Positions 49,441 through 59,175 of a stretch of 64,000 bases of DNA are shown piece after piece. Location: NCBI RefSeq assembly GCF_050268245.1, contig NZ_JBNNGK010000008.1:134733-198732 (forward strand), read 5' to 3'. The DNA comes from JBNNGK01 sp050268245 (GTDB taxonomy: Bacteria; Pseudomonadota; Gammaproteobacteria; Enterobacterales; Enterobacteriaceae). The notes below the pieces were generated by a model that made no database searches, was not told the origin of the DNA, and saw only the letters and a list, made by a program, of their open reading frames with translations. Position 1 is the first letter of the stretch. Each line of letters opens with the position of its first letter. Both the position numbers and the translations under genes were made by a program.

Positions 49441-50934
49441 TTACAAATAACGGTTTTCCAAATGCTGACGGAAATAGCGCGGATTGAGCGCCTCTCCGGT
49501 TGCGTTGGCGATTAGCGTTTCGGTTGAGAAACGGCTGCCGTGGCGCCATATGTTTTGCTGCAACCAGTGGAACAACGCGCTAAGGTCACCCCGGGCGATA
49601 TCTTCAGTGAGTGATGGCAGTGCGGTGCGGATTTGGGCAAACAGTTGAGCCGCATACATCGCCCCTAGGGTGTAGGTTGGGAAGTAACCGAATGCACCAT
49701 CAGTCCAATGAATGTCTTGCATACACCCATTGCGGTAATCGCCGGTAGTATCAATGCCGAGATATTGCTGCATTTTTGCATTCCATAGCGCTGGAATATC
49801 GTCAACCTCAATGTCACCTTCGATTAACGCTTTCTCGATCTCGTAACGTAAAATGACATGCGCAGGATAGCTGACCTCATCGGCATCAACGCGGATTAAG
49901 CCCGGTTTAACACGTTGATTGAGGAGGATGAAGTTATTCTCCGCCAATGCCGGTTGTTCACCGAATTGTGCAATGATCAGCGGACGCAAAATCTTCAGAA
50001 ACTCATCACTTCGCGCCAGTTGCATTTCGAACAATAAACTTTGCGATTCATGAATCGCGGTGGAACGCGCTTGTGCAACGGGTTGCCCCAGCCATTTGCG
50101 CGGTAGATTTTGCTCATAACGGGCGTGACCGGTTTCATGCACTATGCCCAATAACGCCGTCAAAAATTCGTTATCGTTATAACGCGTTGTAATGCGCACA
50201 TCTTCTGGAACGCCCCCGCAAAATGGATGCGCGCTGACGTCCACACGGCCAGAGTCAAAGTTAAAGCCAAGCAGTTTCATTACGCTCAAACTGAGCTTAC
50301 GTTGTGTCTCCACATCGAAGGGGCCTTGCGGCATTACGCAGGGTTGTTGTGCTTGCTTCTCGACAACCTTTTGTAATAAATCGGGCAGCCAAGTTTTCAA
50401 ATCTCCGAAGATCTGATCAAGCTGGTTGCTACACATACCCGGTTCGAAAAGGTTGAGCAACGCATCATAGCGGCTATTGCCTGCGGCCTGTGCTCTTATT
50501 TCTGCCTCTTCGCGGCTGAGCTTGACCACTTCGCGCAGGTTGTCTGAAAAACCCTCCCAGTCATTGGCTGGCCGTTGTGAACGCCAGGCGTGTTCACAAC
50601 GCGCACCGGCCAATGATTTAGCCTCCACCAGTTGTTCCGGCACTAATACTGCATTGTCGTAATGACGGCGCATTTCTAGCAGGTTAGCGCGTTCGTCATC
50701 GTCCAACGATTCCTGTTGCGCACGGTCGAGTAATTGGCCTGTTTTATCGGCGGTCAATATTTGGTGCTGCAACACGCTTAACTCCGCTAAGGCTTCAGAG
50801 CGTGCTTTGCTGCCGCCCGGCGGCATCATGGTTTGCATGTCCCATCCGGCGATGGCAGAGAGATGGCCGAATCGCGATAGGCGGGTGAACAGGGTACATA
50901 ATTCGTGGTAAGCAGATGAAGAAGGTGTAGACAT
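49441..50934 (-). CDS. Metallocarboxypeptidase, family M32 (carboxypeptidase Taq)
   Basis: 497 residues, the normal M32 length. Removes C-terminal residues from peptides in the cytosol. Zinc motif HETGHARYEQN (HExxH, near residue 263) and the downstream glutamate region TAIHESQSLLFE (near 290) are intact, as is the family DGAFGYFPTYTLGAMYAAQLF segment (near 405). E. coli lacks this gene; it is found in Yersinia and Serratia. No operon partner; rstB lies 40 bases upstream on the same strand, so read-through is possible. Confidence 0.92.
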   Translation of the reverse strand: MSTPSSSAYHELCTLFTRLSRFGHLSAIAGWDMQTMMPPGGSKARSEALAELSVLQHQILTADKTGQLLDRAQQESLDDDERANLLEMRRHYDNAVLVPEQLVEAKSLAGARCEHAWRSQRPANDWEGFSDNLREVVKLSREEAEIRAQAAGNSRYDALLNLFEPGMCSNQLDQIFGDLKTWLPDLLQKVVEKQAQQPCVMPQGPFDVETQRKLSLSVMKLLGFNFDSGRVDVSAHPFCGGVPEDVRITTRYNDNEFLTALLGIVHETGHARYEQNLPRKWLGQPVAQARSTAIHESQSLLFEMQLARSDEFLKILRPLIIAQFGEQPALAENNFILLNQRVKPGLIRVDADEVSYPAHVILRYEIEKALIEGDIEVDDIPALWNAKMQQYLGIDTTGDYRNGCMQDIHWTDGAFGYFPTYTLGAMYAAQLFAQIRTALPSLTEDIARGDLSALFHWLQQNIWRHGSRFSTETLIANATGEALNPRYFRQHLENRYL

Positions 50935-50973
50935 GATATCTTGGCTCCATGATTAACAATTCGCTTAACGGCG

Positions 50974-52275
50974 TTACGAATCGGTTTTGACTAATAAGGG
51001 CTGTTGGATAGGCCAACAAAATCGTAAACAGGCACCGCCCAGCGGGCTGGCGTCTGCCCAAATGCTGCCGTGGTGAGCTTCGGCAATGGAATGTACGATC
51101 GCCAGCCCCAAACCACAGCCGCCAGTGGCACGATCGCGGCTGGGATCAAGACGAACAAAGGGTTCAAATATTCGTTGGCGTTCATGCGGTGCGATACCAG
51201 GGCCGTCATCTTCTACCTGTAGACAAGCGTTGACGCCATCGATCCATAAACTGATGCGGAGCCGATGTTCTGCATAGCGCAATGCATTATTGAGTAAATT
51301 GTCCACAACACGCTCCATCAGGCGCAGGTCGACACCGCCGAAATCAGCCCCATGTGGAATGGTGAGTTCAATATCGCGGTCGGCATGAATTGATCGTACA
51401 TCTTCAACTTTGTCTTGTAACCAACCGGCGAGATCGAGGGGAGCCCTATTCAAAACAACTTGCGGGCGGTCGATTTGCGCATAGGTCAATAACTCGTCAA
51501 TTAACGACTCTAACTGCCCAATGTCACTGTTTAACGCTCGTTGTTCAGCGTCCGAAAGGTTATCACTCATCGCCAATCGGTAGCGCAACCGCACCAGCGG
51601 GGTACGCAGTTCATGAGCGACCCCGTCAATCAACTGCTTTTTACTGGCGATCAGGGTATTGATATTGTCGGCCATTTGATTGAAGGCGACGCCAAGCCGA
51701 TTCAGACTCGATGTGGTATCGAAATGGGTGCGTTCATCGAGATGCCCGGCTCCTAAACGTTGCGCAGCACTTTCCAATTTTAGTAAATCTTGCCAGTGTG
51801 GCCGCATCCACAGGAATACGGGTAATGCCAGTGACAGACCGATTAACAGCAGCAGCGCAAAATCGAGCAACCGCATTTGGTGCAAGTAAAACAGGTAAGG
51901 AATCGGACCGACCACCAACACATAATGGCTGCGCGGAATACGTTGCATGAAGGTATATTGATCATCAAGGGCAATGATCTCACCCTGCCGAAGACGTTTC
52001 ATCATGTCCTCGCTCAGACGCTGTTTGCCAAGCGGTTCGATATGCAGTTCGAACGACAGGTTAAGATCAAGATTATCAATGGTTTTGTTCCAGTCTTTCA
52101 GCGGTATTTCCCGCAGTTCGCTGCGCATCAGATACAGCGAGCTTTTCATCAGATCGTCCATCGATTCGCGCCCGGCGCGTTCGGCTGTGACTTTGTACAC
52201 CAGTCCGACCAACATCGCCATGACCAGAAAGCAGACAAACAACAGCAAAAAGAACTGAACAAAAATTTTCTTCAT
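50974..52275 (-). CDS. rstB: Sensor histidine kinase RstB
   Basis: 433 residues, equal to E. coli RstB. Inner-membrane kinase with two membrane helices (about 5-27 and 137-158) flanking a periplasmic domain, then HAMP, the phospho-acceptor His in GVAHELRTPLVRLRYRL (near residue 245), N box NNALRYAEHRL and G boxes DDGPGI and GGCGLGLAIVHSI. In Salmonella and E. coli it is PhoP-controlled and linked to acid response. The start ATG 52275 overlaps the rstA stop by four bases. Confidence 0.95.
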   Translation of the reverse strand: MKKIFVQFFLLLFVCFLVMAMLVGLVYKVTAERAGRESMDDLMKSSLYLMRSELREIPLKDWNKTIDNLDLNLSFELHIEPLGKQRLSEDMMKRLRQGEIIALDDQYTFMQRIPRSHYVLVVGPIPYLFYLHQMRLLDFALLLLIGLSLALPVFLWMRPHWQDLLKLESAAQRLGAGHLDERTHFDTTSSLNRLGVAFNQMADNINTLIASKKQLIDGVAHELRTPLVRLRYRLAMSDNLSDAEQRALNSDIGQLESLIDELLTYAQIDRPQVVLNRAPLDLAGWLQDKVEDVRSIHADRDIELTIPHGADFGGVDLRLMERVVDNLLNNALRYAEHRLRISLWIDGVNACLQVEDDGPGIAPHERQRIFEPFVRLDPSRDRATGGCGLGLAIVHSIAEAHHGSIWADASPLGGACLRFCWPIQQPLLVKTDS

Positions 52276-52997
52276 TGCTGGCGAATCTCCCAAGCATTGG
52301 GCGCGAACAGGTAGCCTTTATTACGTACGGTCTTGATGCGGAAAGGTTCTAACGTGTTGTCATACAGCTTGCGACGCAGGCGGGAAATCGCGACGTCAAT
52401 GCTGCGATCCATACCATCGTAACTGACTCCGCGCAGATTCAGGAGCAAGGCTTCACGGTCCATAACCTGTCCGGCATGGGTTGCTAATTCCCATAACAAA
52501 TCAAAATCGCCAGTGGAAAGGGTGATGGCTTCTCCTGCCAAGGTAATTTGCCGGTTCACTGGGTCGATGCACAGCAAGCCAAAATGCAATGCATTGTGTT
52601 GGGTAAGCGTTGATGGCATCTCGCTCTTTGGTTTGCCATCGTGTTGGCGCAGGTGTAACCGTAAGCGCGCCAGCAGAACCGCAGGCGGTGTCGTTTTCAA
52701 AATGTAATCATTGGCACCCATTTCTAATGAAAGAATATGGTTCATATCGCTGTCAAGGGAAGTTAGCAGCACGATTGGGCCAGCAAATACTGGCCGCAGA
52801 TCGCGGCATAGCGTCATGCCGTCTTTACCGGGTAGCATAATATCTAGCAGCAGCAGGTCTGGCTGTTCTTGCTCAACGCGCGCCTGCGCGGTATCACCCC
52901 GTGGTTCTACCAGCACCTCAATGTCATGTTTGCCCAGATAAGCGGCGATCAGCTGGCCAACTTCCACATCGTCTTCAACAAAAATAATTTTATGCAT
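52272..52997 (-). CDS. rstA: Response regulator RstA
   Basis: 241 residues. Receiver domain with the phospho-acceptor Asp in LLLLDIMLPGKDG (near residue 52), then an OmpR-type winged helix (about 140-235, ending FRIKTVRNKGYLF). Regulated partner of RstB; known E. coli targets include asr and csgD. Translationally coupled to rstB. Confidence 0.95.
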   Translation of the reverse strand: MHKIIFVEDDVEVGQLIAAYLGKHDIEVLVEPRGDTAQARVEQEQPDLLLLDIMLPGKDGMTLCRDLRPVFAGPIVLLTSLDSDMNHILSLEMGANDYILKTTPPAVLLARLRLHLRQHDGKPKSEMPSTLTQHNALHFGLLCIDPVNRQITLAGEAITLSTGDFDLLWELATHAGQVMDREALLLNLRGVSYDGMDRSIDVAISRLRRKLYDNTLEPFRIKTVRNKGYLFAPNAWEIRQQ

Positions 52998-53059
52998 TTT
53001 ATGTCGTTATCAGCAAAGTAAACCGTTCCATTCTACGCCGCGTTTCATTAAACAATGAC

Positions 53060-53782
53060 TCAACGTAGTGGTCGACCGCCATCTACGCCAAACGTTCGTC
53101 CGGTGACGTAACAGCTGTTGAGAAGATAATTCACCAACTCGACCACTTCGCTCTCGCCGGGGGCGATCTTCATCAGTGATTTTTCCAATGCTTGCTGGCG
53201 GTAGGCTTCGTCATCTCCGGAATTAAAGATAATCAACGATGGGGCAATAGCATTCACTTTGACTTCCGGTGCCAGTTTACGCGCAAACGATCGCGTCATA
53301 TTGTCCAGTGCCGCTTTGCTGGCGGCATAAGCAATATGTTTATCGCTACCTTTTTCAACAACGTAATCGGTCAGATGAATGATATCGGCACCGGCTTGGC
53401 CTTGCCCTCGTAAGCAAGACTCCAATAGTTGATTCAGTAGGTAAGGGGTATAGACGTGGATTTGCAGCATTGACGCCATTATCTGTTCTGGCGGCGTCTG
53501 CGGCGATTCTGCTAACCACGCGCTGGCGTTGTGGATCACCGCCCGTAGTTTGGGCGCAATCTGTTTCACTTGCTCGGCAAAACGGTAAATCCCATCATGC
53601 GTAGAGAAATCCCCCTGAATACAGATAGCTCCGCGTCTTTTTAACTCAGTTAATATGGGATAATCGCTGCGATAAGCGATGATAACGGGGATCTCGCGTT
53701 GCAGGAAGGATTCGGCTAAGGCTAAACCAATCCGGCGAGCACCACCGGTAATCAGCACCGGTGATGTATGACTATGTTCCAT
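53060..53782 (-). CDS. folM: Dihydromonapterin reductase FolM
   Basis: 240 residues, short-chain dehydrogenase family. Reduces dihydromonapterin to tetrahydromonapterin with NADPH, with some dihydrofolate reductase activity. Motifs GGARRIG (near residue 13), HNASAW (near 86), and catalytic Tyr/Lys in IAYAASKAALDNMTR (near 152) are present. Same place beside rstA as in E. coli. FolE2 elsewhere in the window belongs to the same pterin pathway, but there is no shared control visible. Confidence 0.93.
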   Translation of the reverse strand: MEHSHTSPVLITGGARRIGLALAESFLQREIPVIIAYRSDYPILTELKRRGAICIQGDFSTHDGIYRFAEQVKQIAPKLRAVIHNASAWLAESPQTPPEQIMASMLQIHVYTPYLLNQLLESCLRGQGQAGADIIHLTDYVVEKGSDKHIAYAASKAALDNMTRSFARKLAPEVKVNAIAPSLIIFNSGDDEAYRQQALEKSLMKIAPGESEVVELVNYLLNSCYVTGRTFGVDGGRPLR

Positions 53783-54072
53783 CGATTAAAGCTCCTGGAC
53801 AGGCTGGCAAACAATAGGGGAATTATGCCATCATAAGGCGCTAAATCGTTATCGCTTCGCATTGATTATGCATTTCAGGATGTGATATCCCTTGAGGGAG
53901 CGAGGATAACGACAACGGATCGGTATCAGCCGTTTTGAATCTAGCGTACAGCTGCCCCTTGTGGAACGTATTCATCGTGTGCCTATCGCGCTAAGTGATT
54001 GAGATGAGGGGAACAGCCACTTTGTATGTTGACATAAACCGGTAAACACGGGCCAAGAGGGGAATTGAGGGG
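53783..54072. other. folM to unknown-gene divergent region
   Basis: About 290 bases with no gene recognised. It must hold promoters for both flanking genes. No known operator was seen. Confidence 0.4.
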
Positions 54073-54480
54073 ATGAGCAACAGCCACCTTGCATCCGTCG
54101 CGTGCAGTGAGAAAATCTGCTTTGACTACGTCGATTTTCTATCAGCATCGTGCAAGAAACACTGGCGCTTTATAGATGCAATATACGGTGTGATGCCTAT
54201 TTTTGGCATGGTATTGAAATCGCGGGTGGCGAGCAAGCACACGCGAAAAGAGCATTTAAAAGAGCTCGCTTTACAGGTTGTTTCAACTCAAGTTAGCGAT
54301 GAGACTAACATTTTACGCTTGATCGATTTGGCGCAGCAGCAGGGGTTAGCCGTGTTTGATATCCAATTGCCTTATGCACTGGACAAAAATCAGTTGGCTG
54401 TGATTCAGCAAGAGTGTGGTGACCAGATGCGAGTCACACAGCTCGGCGAGCGAATAACGATAACCACTCAAAAAAAATGA
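54073..54480 (+). CDS. Small protein of unknown function
   Basis: 135 residues, not recognised. N-terminal half is basic with a hydrophobic patch (DAIYGVMPIFGMVLKSR, residues about 36-52) and three cysteines; the C-terminal half (about 70-133) looks like a small alpha/beta fold (DETNILRLIDLAQQQGLAVFDIQLPYAL...MRVTQLGERITI). GAGGGG lies directly before the ATG, which is close for a ribosome site. The stop codon TGA is the first base-paired triplet of a strong terminator, so the gene probably is expressed. In E. coli ydgC lies hereabouts, but the two look unrelated. Confidence 0.65.
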   Translation: MSNSHLASVACSEKICFDYVDFLSASCKKHWRFIDAIYGVMPIFGMVLKSRVASKHTRKEHLKELALQVVSTQVSDETNILRLIDLAQQQGLAVFDIQLPYALDKNQLAVIQQECGDQMRVTQLGERITITTQKK

Positions 54481-54506
54481 CCAGGTAAACACCTGGTCAT
54501 TTTTTT
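54478..54506 (+). terminator. Intrinsic terminator overlapping a stop codon
   Basis: TGACCAGGT / ACCTGGTCA, 9-bp perfect stem with a 4-base loop and seven T. The first three bases are the stop codon of the 54073-54480 gene; the T run ends two bases before the ydgI stop. On the minus strand no T run follows the stem, so it mainly serves the plus strand. Confidence 0.92.
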
Positions 54507-54508
54507 GT

Positions 54509-55900
54509 TTATTGCATCATGAACCAGCCTGCAGGCACCGTGGCGAGCAGTAGGAGGAAAATGCTGCTCTTCTCTAGGGTATTCAATAACTTCACATCAT
54601 CATGACCGCGGCGGGCATAGATGAACACCAATAATCCCGGCGCATACAGCAAGACTGACATCAATAAATGCATCAAACCTGAAGCATAAAGCAGCCAAAT
54701 GCCATATAAACATGCGCCGGCCGCTGCAAAAATCAATCGCTTATCATTGCGTTGCTTCGCGACTTTAAACAAAAATGCACCGACCAAAAAATACGGTACC
54801 AAGACCATCTCAGACGCGATCGTCAGCAACGAATTATAGTTGCTGCCGGTCAACCAAATGATCACCAGCGCTGCCTGTACGGCGCCATTAGTCAGCCATA
54901 AAGACGCGGATGGGGCGTGGTGCCTGTTCTGTTTACGGAAGGTCTTTGGGAATGCCCCGTGTTGTGCGGCCACCAGCGGCACTTCCGCGGCCATAATGGT
55001 CCAACTGAGGTAGGCACCGCATACTGAAATAATCAAACCGGCCGCAATGATCACGCTACCCCATGGGCCAATCAGATCGACCATCAATACTGCCATTGAT
55101 GGATTCCGCATCTGCGCTAATTCGCTGCGTGGCACGACGCCGAGCGCCAATAATGTCACCAGTAAATACACGGCAAGGGCTGAGATGACAGCCAGCATTG
55201 TCGCGACGCCGACATCTTTCTTGTGCCGCGCGCGCGCGGATAATACCACTGCACCTTCAACGCCGATAAACACCCATAGGGTGATCAGCATAGTATCTTT
55301 TACCTGTGTCCACACCGGCTTACCGAGTGCCACTCCGCTGAAGTCAAGTGTGAATACTTCCATTTTGAAAGCAAGAGCGGCCAACACGGCGAACAGCCCA
55401 AGCGGTAATAGTTTTGCTAATGTGGTCGCCAGGTTGATGCTGGCGGCGGTCTGTGTGCCGCGCAGCACTAACGCATGCACCACCCATAGCAAGACAGATT
55501 CCCCCAAGAGAGCTTGCCAAGTATTACCGTCACCAAGGATCACAGCATCGCCGCGATCGGTGAAAATACTCAATGCGGCAAACACAATCACTAAATAAGA
55601 GACGTTGGCGATGACCGCGCATAACCAGTAGCCCCAAGCAGAACAGAAGCCGACTAATTCGCCGAACCCTTCTTTGGCGTAGGTGAAGATACCGCCATCC
55701 AGATCGGGACGCAGGCGCGTCAGTAACAGCATGGCGAATGCCAGGAACAAAATACCAACGCCGGTGATCCCCCAGCCTATCAGTAACGCCGCGGGGCTAG
55801 CGACTTCCGCCATGTTTTGCGGCAGGCTGAACACGCCAGCACCGAGCATCGAACTGAGCACTAGGGCGGTTAACGCGGTTAGACCTAATTTTTTTTCCAA
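54509..55900 (-). CDS. ydgI: Basic amino acid/ornithine antiporter YdgI (ArcD/APA family)
   Basis: 463 residues from TTG 55900 (LEKKLGLTALTALVLSS), which matches the E. coli start MEKKLG; an upstream ATG at 55939 has no ribosome site. About 12-13 membrane segments, amino acid-polyamine-organocation family, with the substrate-contact segment SSMLGAGVFSLPQNMA in helix 1 and LITLWVFIGVEGAVVLSARAR in helix 6. Likely arginine-ornithine exchange, as for ArcD relatives; not proven for YdgI. Placed between folM and ydgH, as in E. coli. Confidence 0.9.
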   Translation of the reverse strand: MEKKLGLTALTALVLSSMLGAGVFSLPQNMAEVASPAALLIGWGITGVGILFLAFAMLLLTRLRPDLDGGIFTYAKEGFGELVGFCSAWGYWLCAVIANVSYLVIVFAALSIFTDRGDAVILGDGNTWQALLGESVLLWVVHALVLRGTQTAASINLATTLAKLLPLGLFAVLAALAFKMEVFTLDFSGVALGKPVWTQVKDTMLITLWVFIGVEGAVVLSARARHKKDVGVATMLAVISALAVYLLVTLLALGVVPRSELAQMRNPSMAVLMVDLIGPWGSVIIAAGLIISVCGAYLSWTIMAAEVPLVAAQHGAFPKTFRKQNRHHAPSASLWLTNGAVQAALVIIWLTGSNYNSLLTIASEMVLVPYFLVGAFLFKVAKQRNDKRLIFAAAGACLYGIWLLYASGLMHLLMSVLLYAPGLLVFIYARRGHDDVKLLNTLEKSSIFLLLLATVPAGWFMMQ

Positions 55901-56092
55901 TGATGGTTCCCAAACACAGAATAAATAACTGGCGAGCATCTATTGAACAGTAACAACACAATGAAAAGTATTGCGAACAGAGACAATAGCCCTAAAAATT
56001 GGCGCAAATTTTACGGAGGGAACGGGTGAGATGCAATGATTGAATATGCGCAATCGGTAAAAAATTATTCAGTCAATTCTGAAAAACGATGC

Positions 56093-56123
56093 AAAAAAAC
56101 GGGCGGCTTTATATGGCCGCCCG
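56093..56123 (-). terminator. Intrinsic terminator of ydgH
   Basis: Minus-strand CGGGCGGC / GCCGCCCG, 8-bp stem with an 8-base loop, followed by seven T. Starts about 20 bases after the ydgH stop. Confidence 0.9.
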
Positions 56124-56144
56124 GGATGCATAGCTAAATGGGGA

Positions 56145-57095
56145 TTATTTGAACAAATCTGCACTGACGGTTAGGTTGCCGCCGCTCTTGTTCTGCCACT
56201 GGCGAGTAACGTGATAGTACTTGGCACCTTTCGCCGCAGCCCGTTTAGCGACTTCGGTGGAGACGTCCGTCATGCTGTTAAAATGGCCGGTGAAGGTGAC
56301 TGAGTCAAAGGGCTGCATTTGCGCCGCAGTAATATTATTCACTTCTTGTATCTTGGTACCGTCAGGTAGCGTGACAGTGTAGCGTTTGCCGGTAGAGGAT
56401 TGCGTTTCGAAGAAACGCCCAACTTCACGGCTTGGTGAACCTGAAGAGGCTACGCCGGGAATTTCCACTTTCGCGGCTGCAGCGCCACCAGCGGCCAGTG
56501 CCGCTTTACCGGCTTCTGAATCGGCAGGGATCGCATCAGGGCTTTGGACGATGCGTTTTGGCGCATCTGCTTTATAGATATATGCGGTAATGTATTGATT
56601 GCCGCCTTGGTTAGCATCCACTTGACGCACAATAAAGAATGAATCGGCGCCTTTTTTCTTGGCTTCTTTTGAAATCGCGTCGTTAACATCCGGTTGGCTG
56701 CGGAAGAAACCGCTGGCGCTAACGGTGTCATACGGCTCTAACCGATAGGCTTGATCTTTTGGTAATTCTTTCACACCGTTAAACACGCGGTAGTGGGCTT
56801 TTTTACTCACTTCTGGGGCATCTTTATGATAGATGTCTGCGGTGACGCGCCAATTGCCGCCGTTGTTGGTATTGCTAATATCTTGAATATAGAAGGCATC
56901 AGCGCCTAATTTGTCTGCACGGCGAGATACGGCATCTGCGGCTTCATTGATGGCAATAAAGCGGCCAGTAATCGTGATGCGATCAAACGGCTTAACAGCC
57001 GCTGCTTTTTCAGGTGTTAACTCAAGCGCTGCCTGAGCGGAGAGCGCGGTGAGTGATAACAAGGCTGATGCGATGATCGAGGTCTTCAGCTTCAT
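56145..57095 (-). CDS. ydgH: YdgH, periplasmic protein with three DUF1471 domains
   Basis: 316 residues. Signal peptide ending SAQA (about residue 22), then three YdgH/BhsA/McbA-like modules (about 30-95, 112-176, 252-316), each with the pattern GRF-...-A-AKGADAF(F/Y)-I. They are separated by linkers; a low-complexity Ala-rich stretch lies near 195-215. BhsA and McbA relatives are stress-induced biofilm proteins; YdgH itself has no settled role. Terminator downstream is strong. Divergent from pntA across a 540-base gap. Confidence 0.93.
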   Translation of the reverse strand: MKLKTSIIASALLSLTALSAQAALELTPEKAAAVKPFDRITITGRFIAINEAADAVSRRADKLGADAFYIQDISNTNNGGNWRVTADIYHKDAPEVSKKAHYRVFNGVKELPKDQAYRLEPYDTVSASGFFRSQPDVNDAISKEAKKKGADSFFIVRQVDANQGGNQYITAYIYKADAPKRIVQSPDAIPADSEAGKAALAAGGAAAAKVEIPGVASSGSPSREVGRFFETQSSTGKRYTVTLPDGTKIQEVNNITAAQMQPFDSVTFTGHFNSMTDVSTEVAKRAAAKGAKYYHVTRQWQNKSGGNLTVSADLFK

Positions 57096-57635
57096 AAAAA
57101 ATCCTTTCGCCTAGCGCATTAACGTTTATAACGTGCTGAACTGTTGAGGTGTCATTCAGCCGTTGATTATTACATGTATTCTTGGCGGGTGTCTCAGCAT
57201 TTTATGTCATCACATGAGACAAATCTGTTTACCTTCATCATGTTTTTAATCTATAGAAACTATTATAAGTTTCAATAATAAAGCGTTTGGCTGAATAAGC
57301 GTTAATTATTCACAAATTTATAACTATTATGCTGCATTGTCGCTGTGCACCTTCGTTAAGGTAACGGGAGGGGGAAAAAATAGTGCGCTTTGCCGGGTAT
57401 TATTGGCGACTATTTCACGCAAAATTGCGGTGTGTCATATCCTTATGTGAATTTTTATGTAAAAACTGGTCGAATGGTTCACGCAATCATGGATCATCGA
57501 TCATATTTTCAGTAGGTTATAGATGGTGCCGATATTCACTTGCAGGCAAGGTCAGATAAAGCCTTGCTGGTCGGTGCTATGGCTATGGGGTAGGAAGATA
57601 ATAAAATCCAAAAGTTAAATGGAAGAGAGAATATT
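57096..57635. other. ydgH-pntA divergent intergenic region
   Basis: About 540 bases, AT-rich, with no gene recognised. Both promoters must lie here, but no single strong one stands out by eye. pntA has GAGAGA as ribosome site, about 57624. Confidence 0.45.
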
Positions 57636-59165
57636 ATGCGTATTGGTGTACCAAGAGAACGGTTGGCCAATGAAGCCCGCGTTGCTGCAACACCTAAGAC
57701 GGTGGAGCAATTACTGAAACTGGGCTTTACCGTCGCGATTGAACGCGATGCAGGCAAACTGGCAAGCTTTGATGATGTCGCTTATGAAACGGCTGGAGCG
57801 ACCCTTACCGACACGGCCGAAGTCTGGCAATCGGATCTGATACTGAAAGTGAATGCGCCGCAAGAGGACGAAATTGCCTTAATGCGCGAGGGCAGCACGT
57901 TGGTCAGCTTTATCTGGCCGGCACAAAACCCTGAACTGATGGAGAAACTCGCAGCGCGGAATGTGACGGCGCTGGCGATGGATTCCGTGCCGCGCATTTC
58001 GCGCGCGCAATCGATGGATGCATTGAGTTCGATGGCGAACATTGCCGGTTATCGCGCCATCGTAGAAGCCGCTCACGAGTTCGGTCGTTTCTTCACCGGC
58101 CAGATCACTGCAGCAGGCAAAGTGCCGCCAGCAAAAGTGATGATTATTGGTGCCGGCGTTGCGGGGCTGGCGGCTATTGGTGCCGCAGGTAGCTTGGGGG
58201 CGATCGTACGTGCTTTCGATACCCGCCCGGAAGTAAAAGAACAAGTGCAGAGTATGGGCGCAGAATTCCTTGAGTTGGATTTTGAGGAAGAGGCCGGTAG
58301 TGGCGATGGTTACGCCAAAGTGATGTCTGACGCTTTTATCAAGGCAGAAATGGCGCTGTTTGCGGCACAGGCGGAAGAGGTTGACATCATTGTTACCACC
58401 GCACTGATCCCAGGCAAACCCGCGCCGAAATTGATCACCAAAGAAATGGTGGCGTCAATGAAGCCCGGCAGCGTCATCGTTGATCTGGCAGCACAAACCG
58501 GTGGCAACTGTGAATTGACCGTTGCCGATCGGGTGACCGTCACGGAAAACGGCGTCAAAATCATCGGGTATACCGATTTGCCAAGCCGGCTGCCGACTCA
58601 ATCGTCACAGCTGTATGGCACCAACCTGGTTAACTTGCTAAAACTGCTGACAAAAGAGAAAAACGGCGAAATTGATATTGATTTCGACGACACCGTGATT
58701 CGCGGCGTGACGGTGGTGCGTGAAGGTGAAGTGACCTGGCCAGCACCGCCGATCCAGGTTTCAGCTCAGCCTAAGCAGCCGCAACCGGCAGAGCCTGCCA
58801 CCAAAGTAGAGAAAAAACCGACTTCACCTTGGCTCAAATATGGCCTGATTGCGCTGGCGATTATCCTATTCGGGTGGTTAGCCGACTCGGCACCCAAAGA
58901 GTTTTTATCGCACTTTACGGTGTTTGCGCTGGCCTGCGTAGTGGGTTATTACGTGGTGTGGAACGTCAGTCATGCTTTGCATACCCCGTTGATGTCTGTC
59001 ACCAACGCGATTTCAGGGATTATCGTCGTCGGTGCATTATTGCAAATCGGGCACGGTGGCTGGGTGAGTTTCCTCTCTTTCATCGCCGTCTTGATTGCCA
59101 GCATCAATATTTTCGGTGGTTTCACCGTCACTCAGCGCATGCTGAAGATGTTTCGCAAGAACTAA
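57636..59165 (+). CDS. pntA: NAD(P) transhydrogenase subunit alpha
   Basis: 509 residues (E. coli 510). The proton-translocating transhydrogenase makes NADPH from NADH using the proton gradient. The NAD-binding domain I (1-380) contains GAGVAGLAAIGAAGSLGA near residue 172 and the mobile-loop segment near 230-245. Four C-terminal membrane helices (about 400-505, after a Pro-rich linker QPKQPQPAEPATKVEKKP). First gene of pntAB; pntB begins 10 bases after its stop. Confidence 0.97.
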   Translation: MRIGVPRERLANEARVAATPKTVEQLLKLGFTVAIERDAGKLASFDDVAYETAGATLTDTAEVWQSDLILKVNAPQEDEIALMREGSTLVSFIWPAQNPELMEKLAARNVTALAMDSVPRISRAQSMDALSSMANIAGYRAIVEAAHEFGRFFTGQITAAGKVPPAKVMIIGAGVAGLAAIGAAGSLGAIVRAFDTRPEVKEQVQSMGAEFLELDFEEEAGSGDGYAKVMSDAFIKAEMALFAAQAEEVDIIVTTALIPGKPAPKLITKEMVASMKPGSVIVDLAAQTGGNCELTVADRVTVTENGVKIIGYTDLPSRLPTQSSQLYGTNLVNLLKLLTKEKNGEIDIDFDDTVIRGVTVVREGEVTWPAPPIQVSAQPKQPQPAEPATKVEKKPTSPWLKYGLIALAIILFGWLADSAPKEFLSHFTVFALACVVGYYVVWNVSHALHTPLMSVTNAISGIIVVGALLQIGHGGWVSFLSFIAVLIASINIFGGFTVTQRMLKMFRKN

Positions 59166-59175
59166 GGGGTAACAA

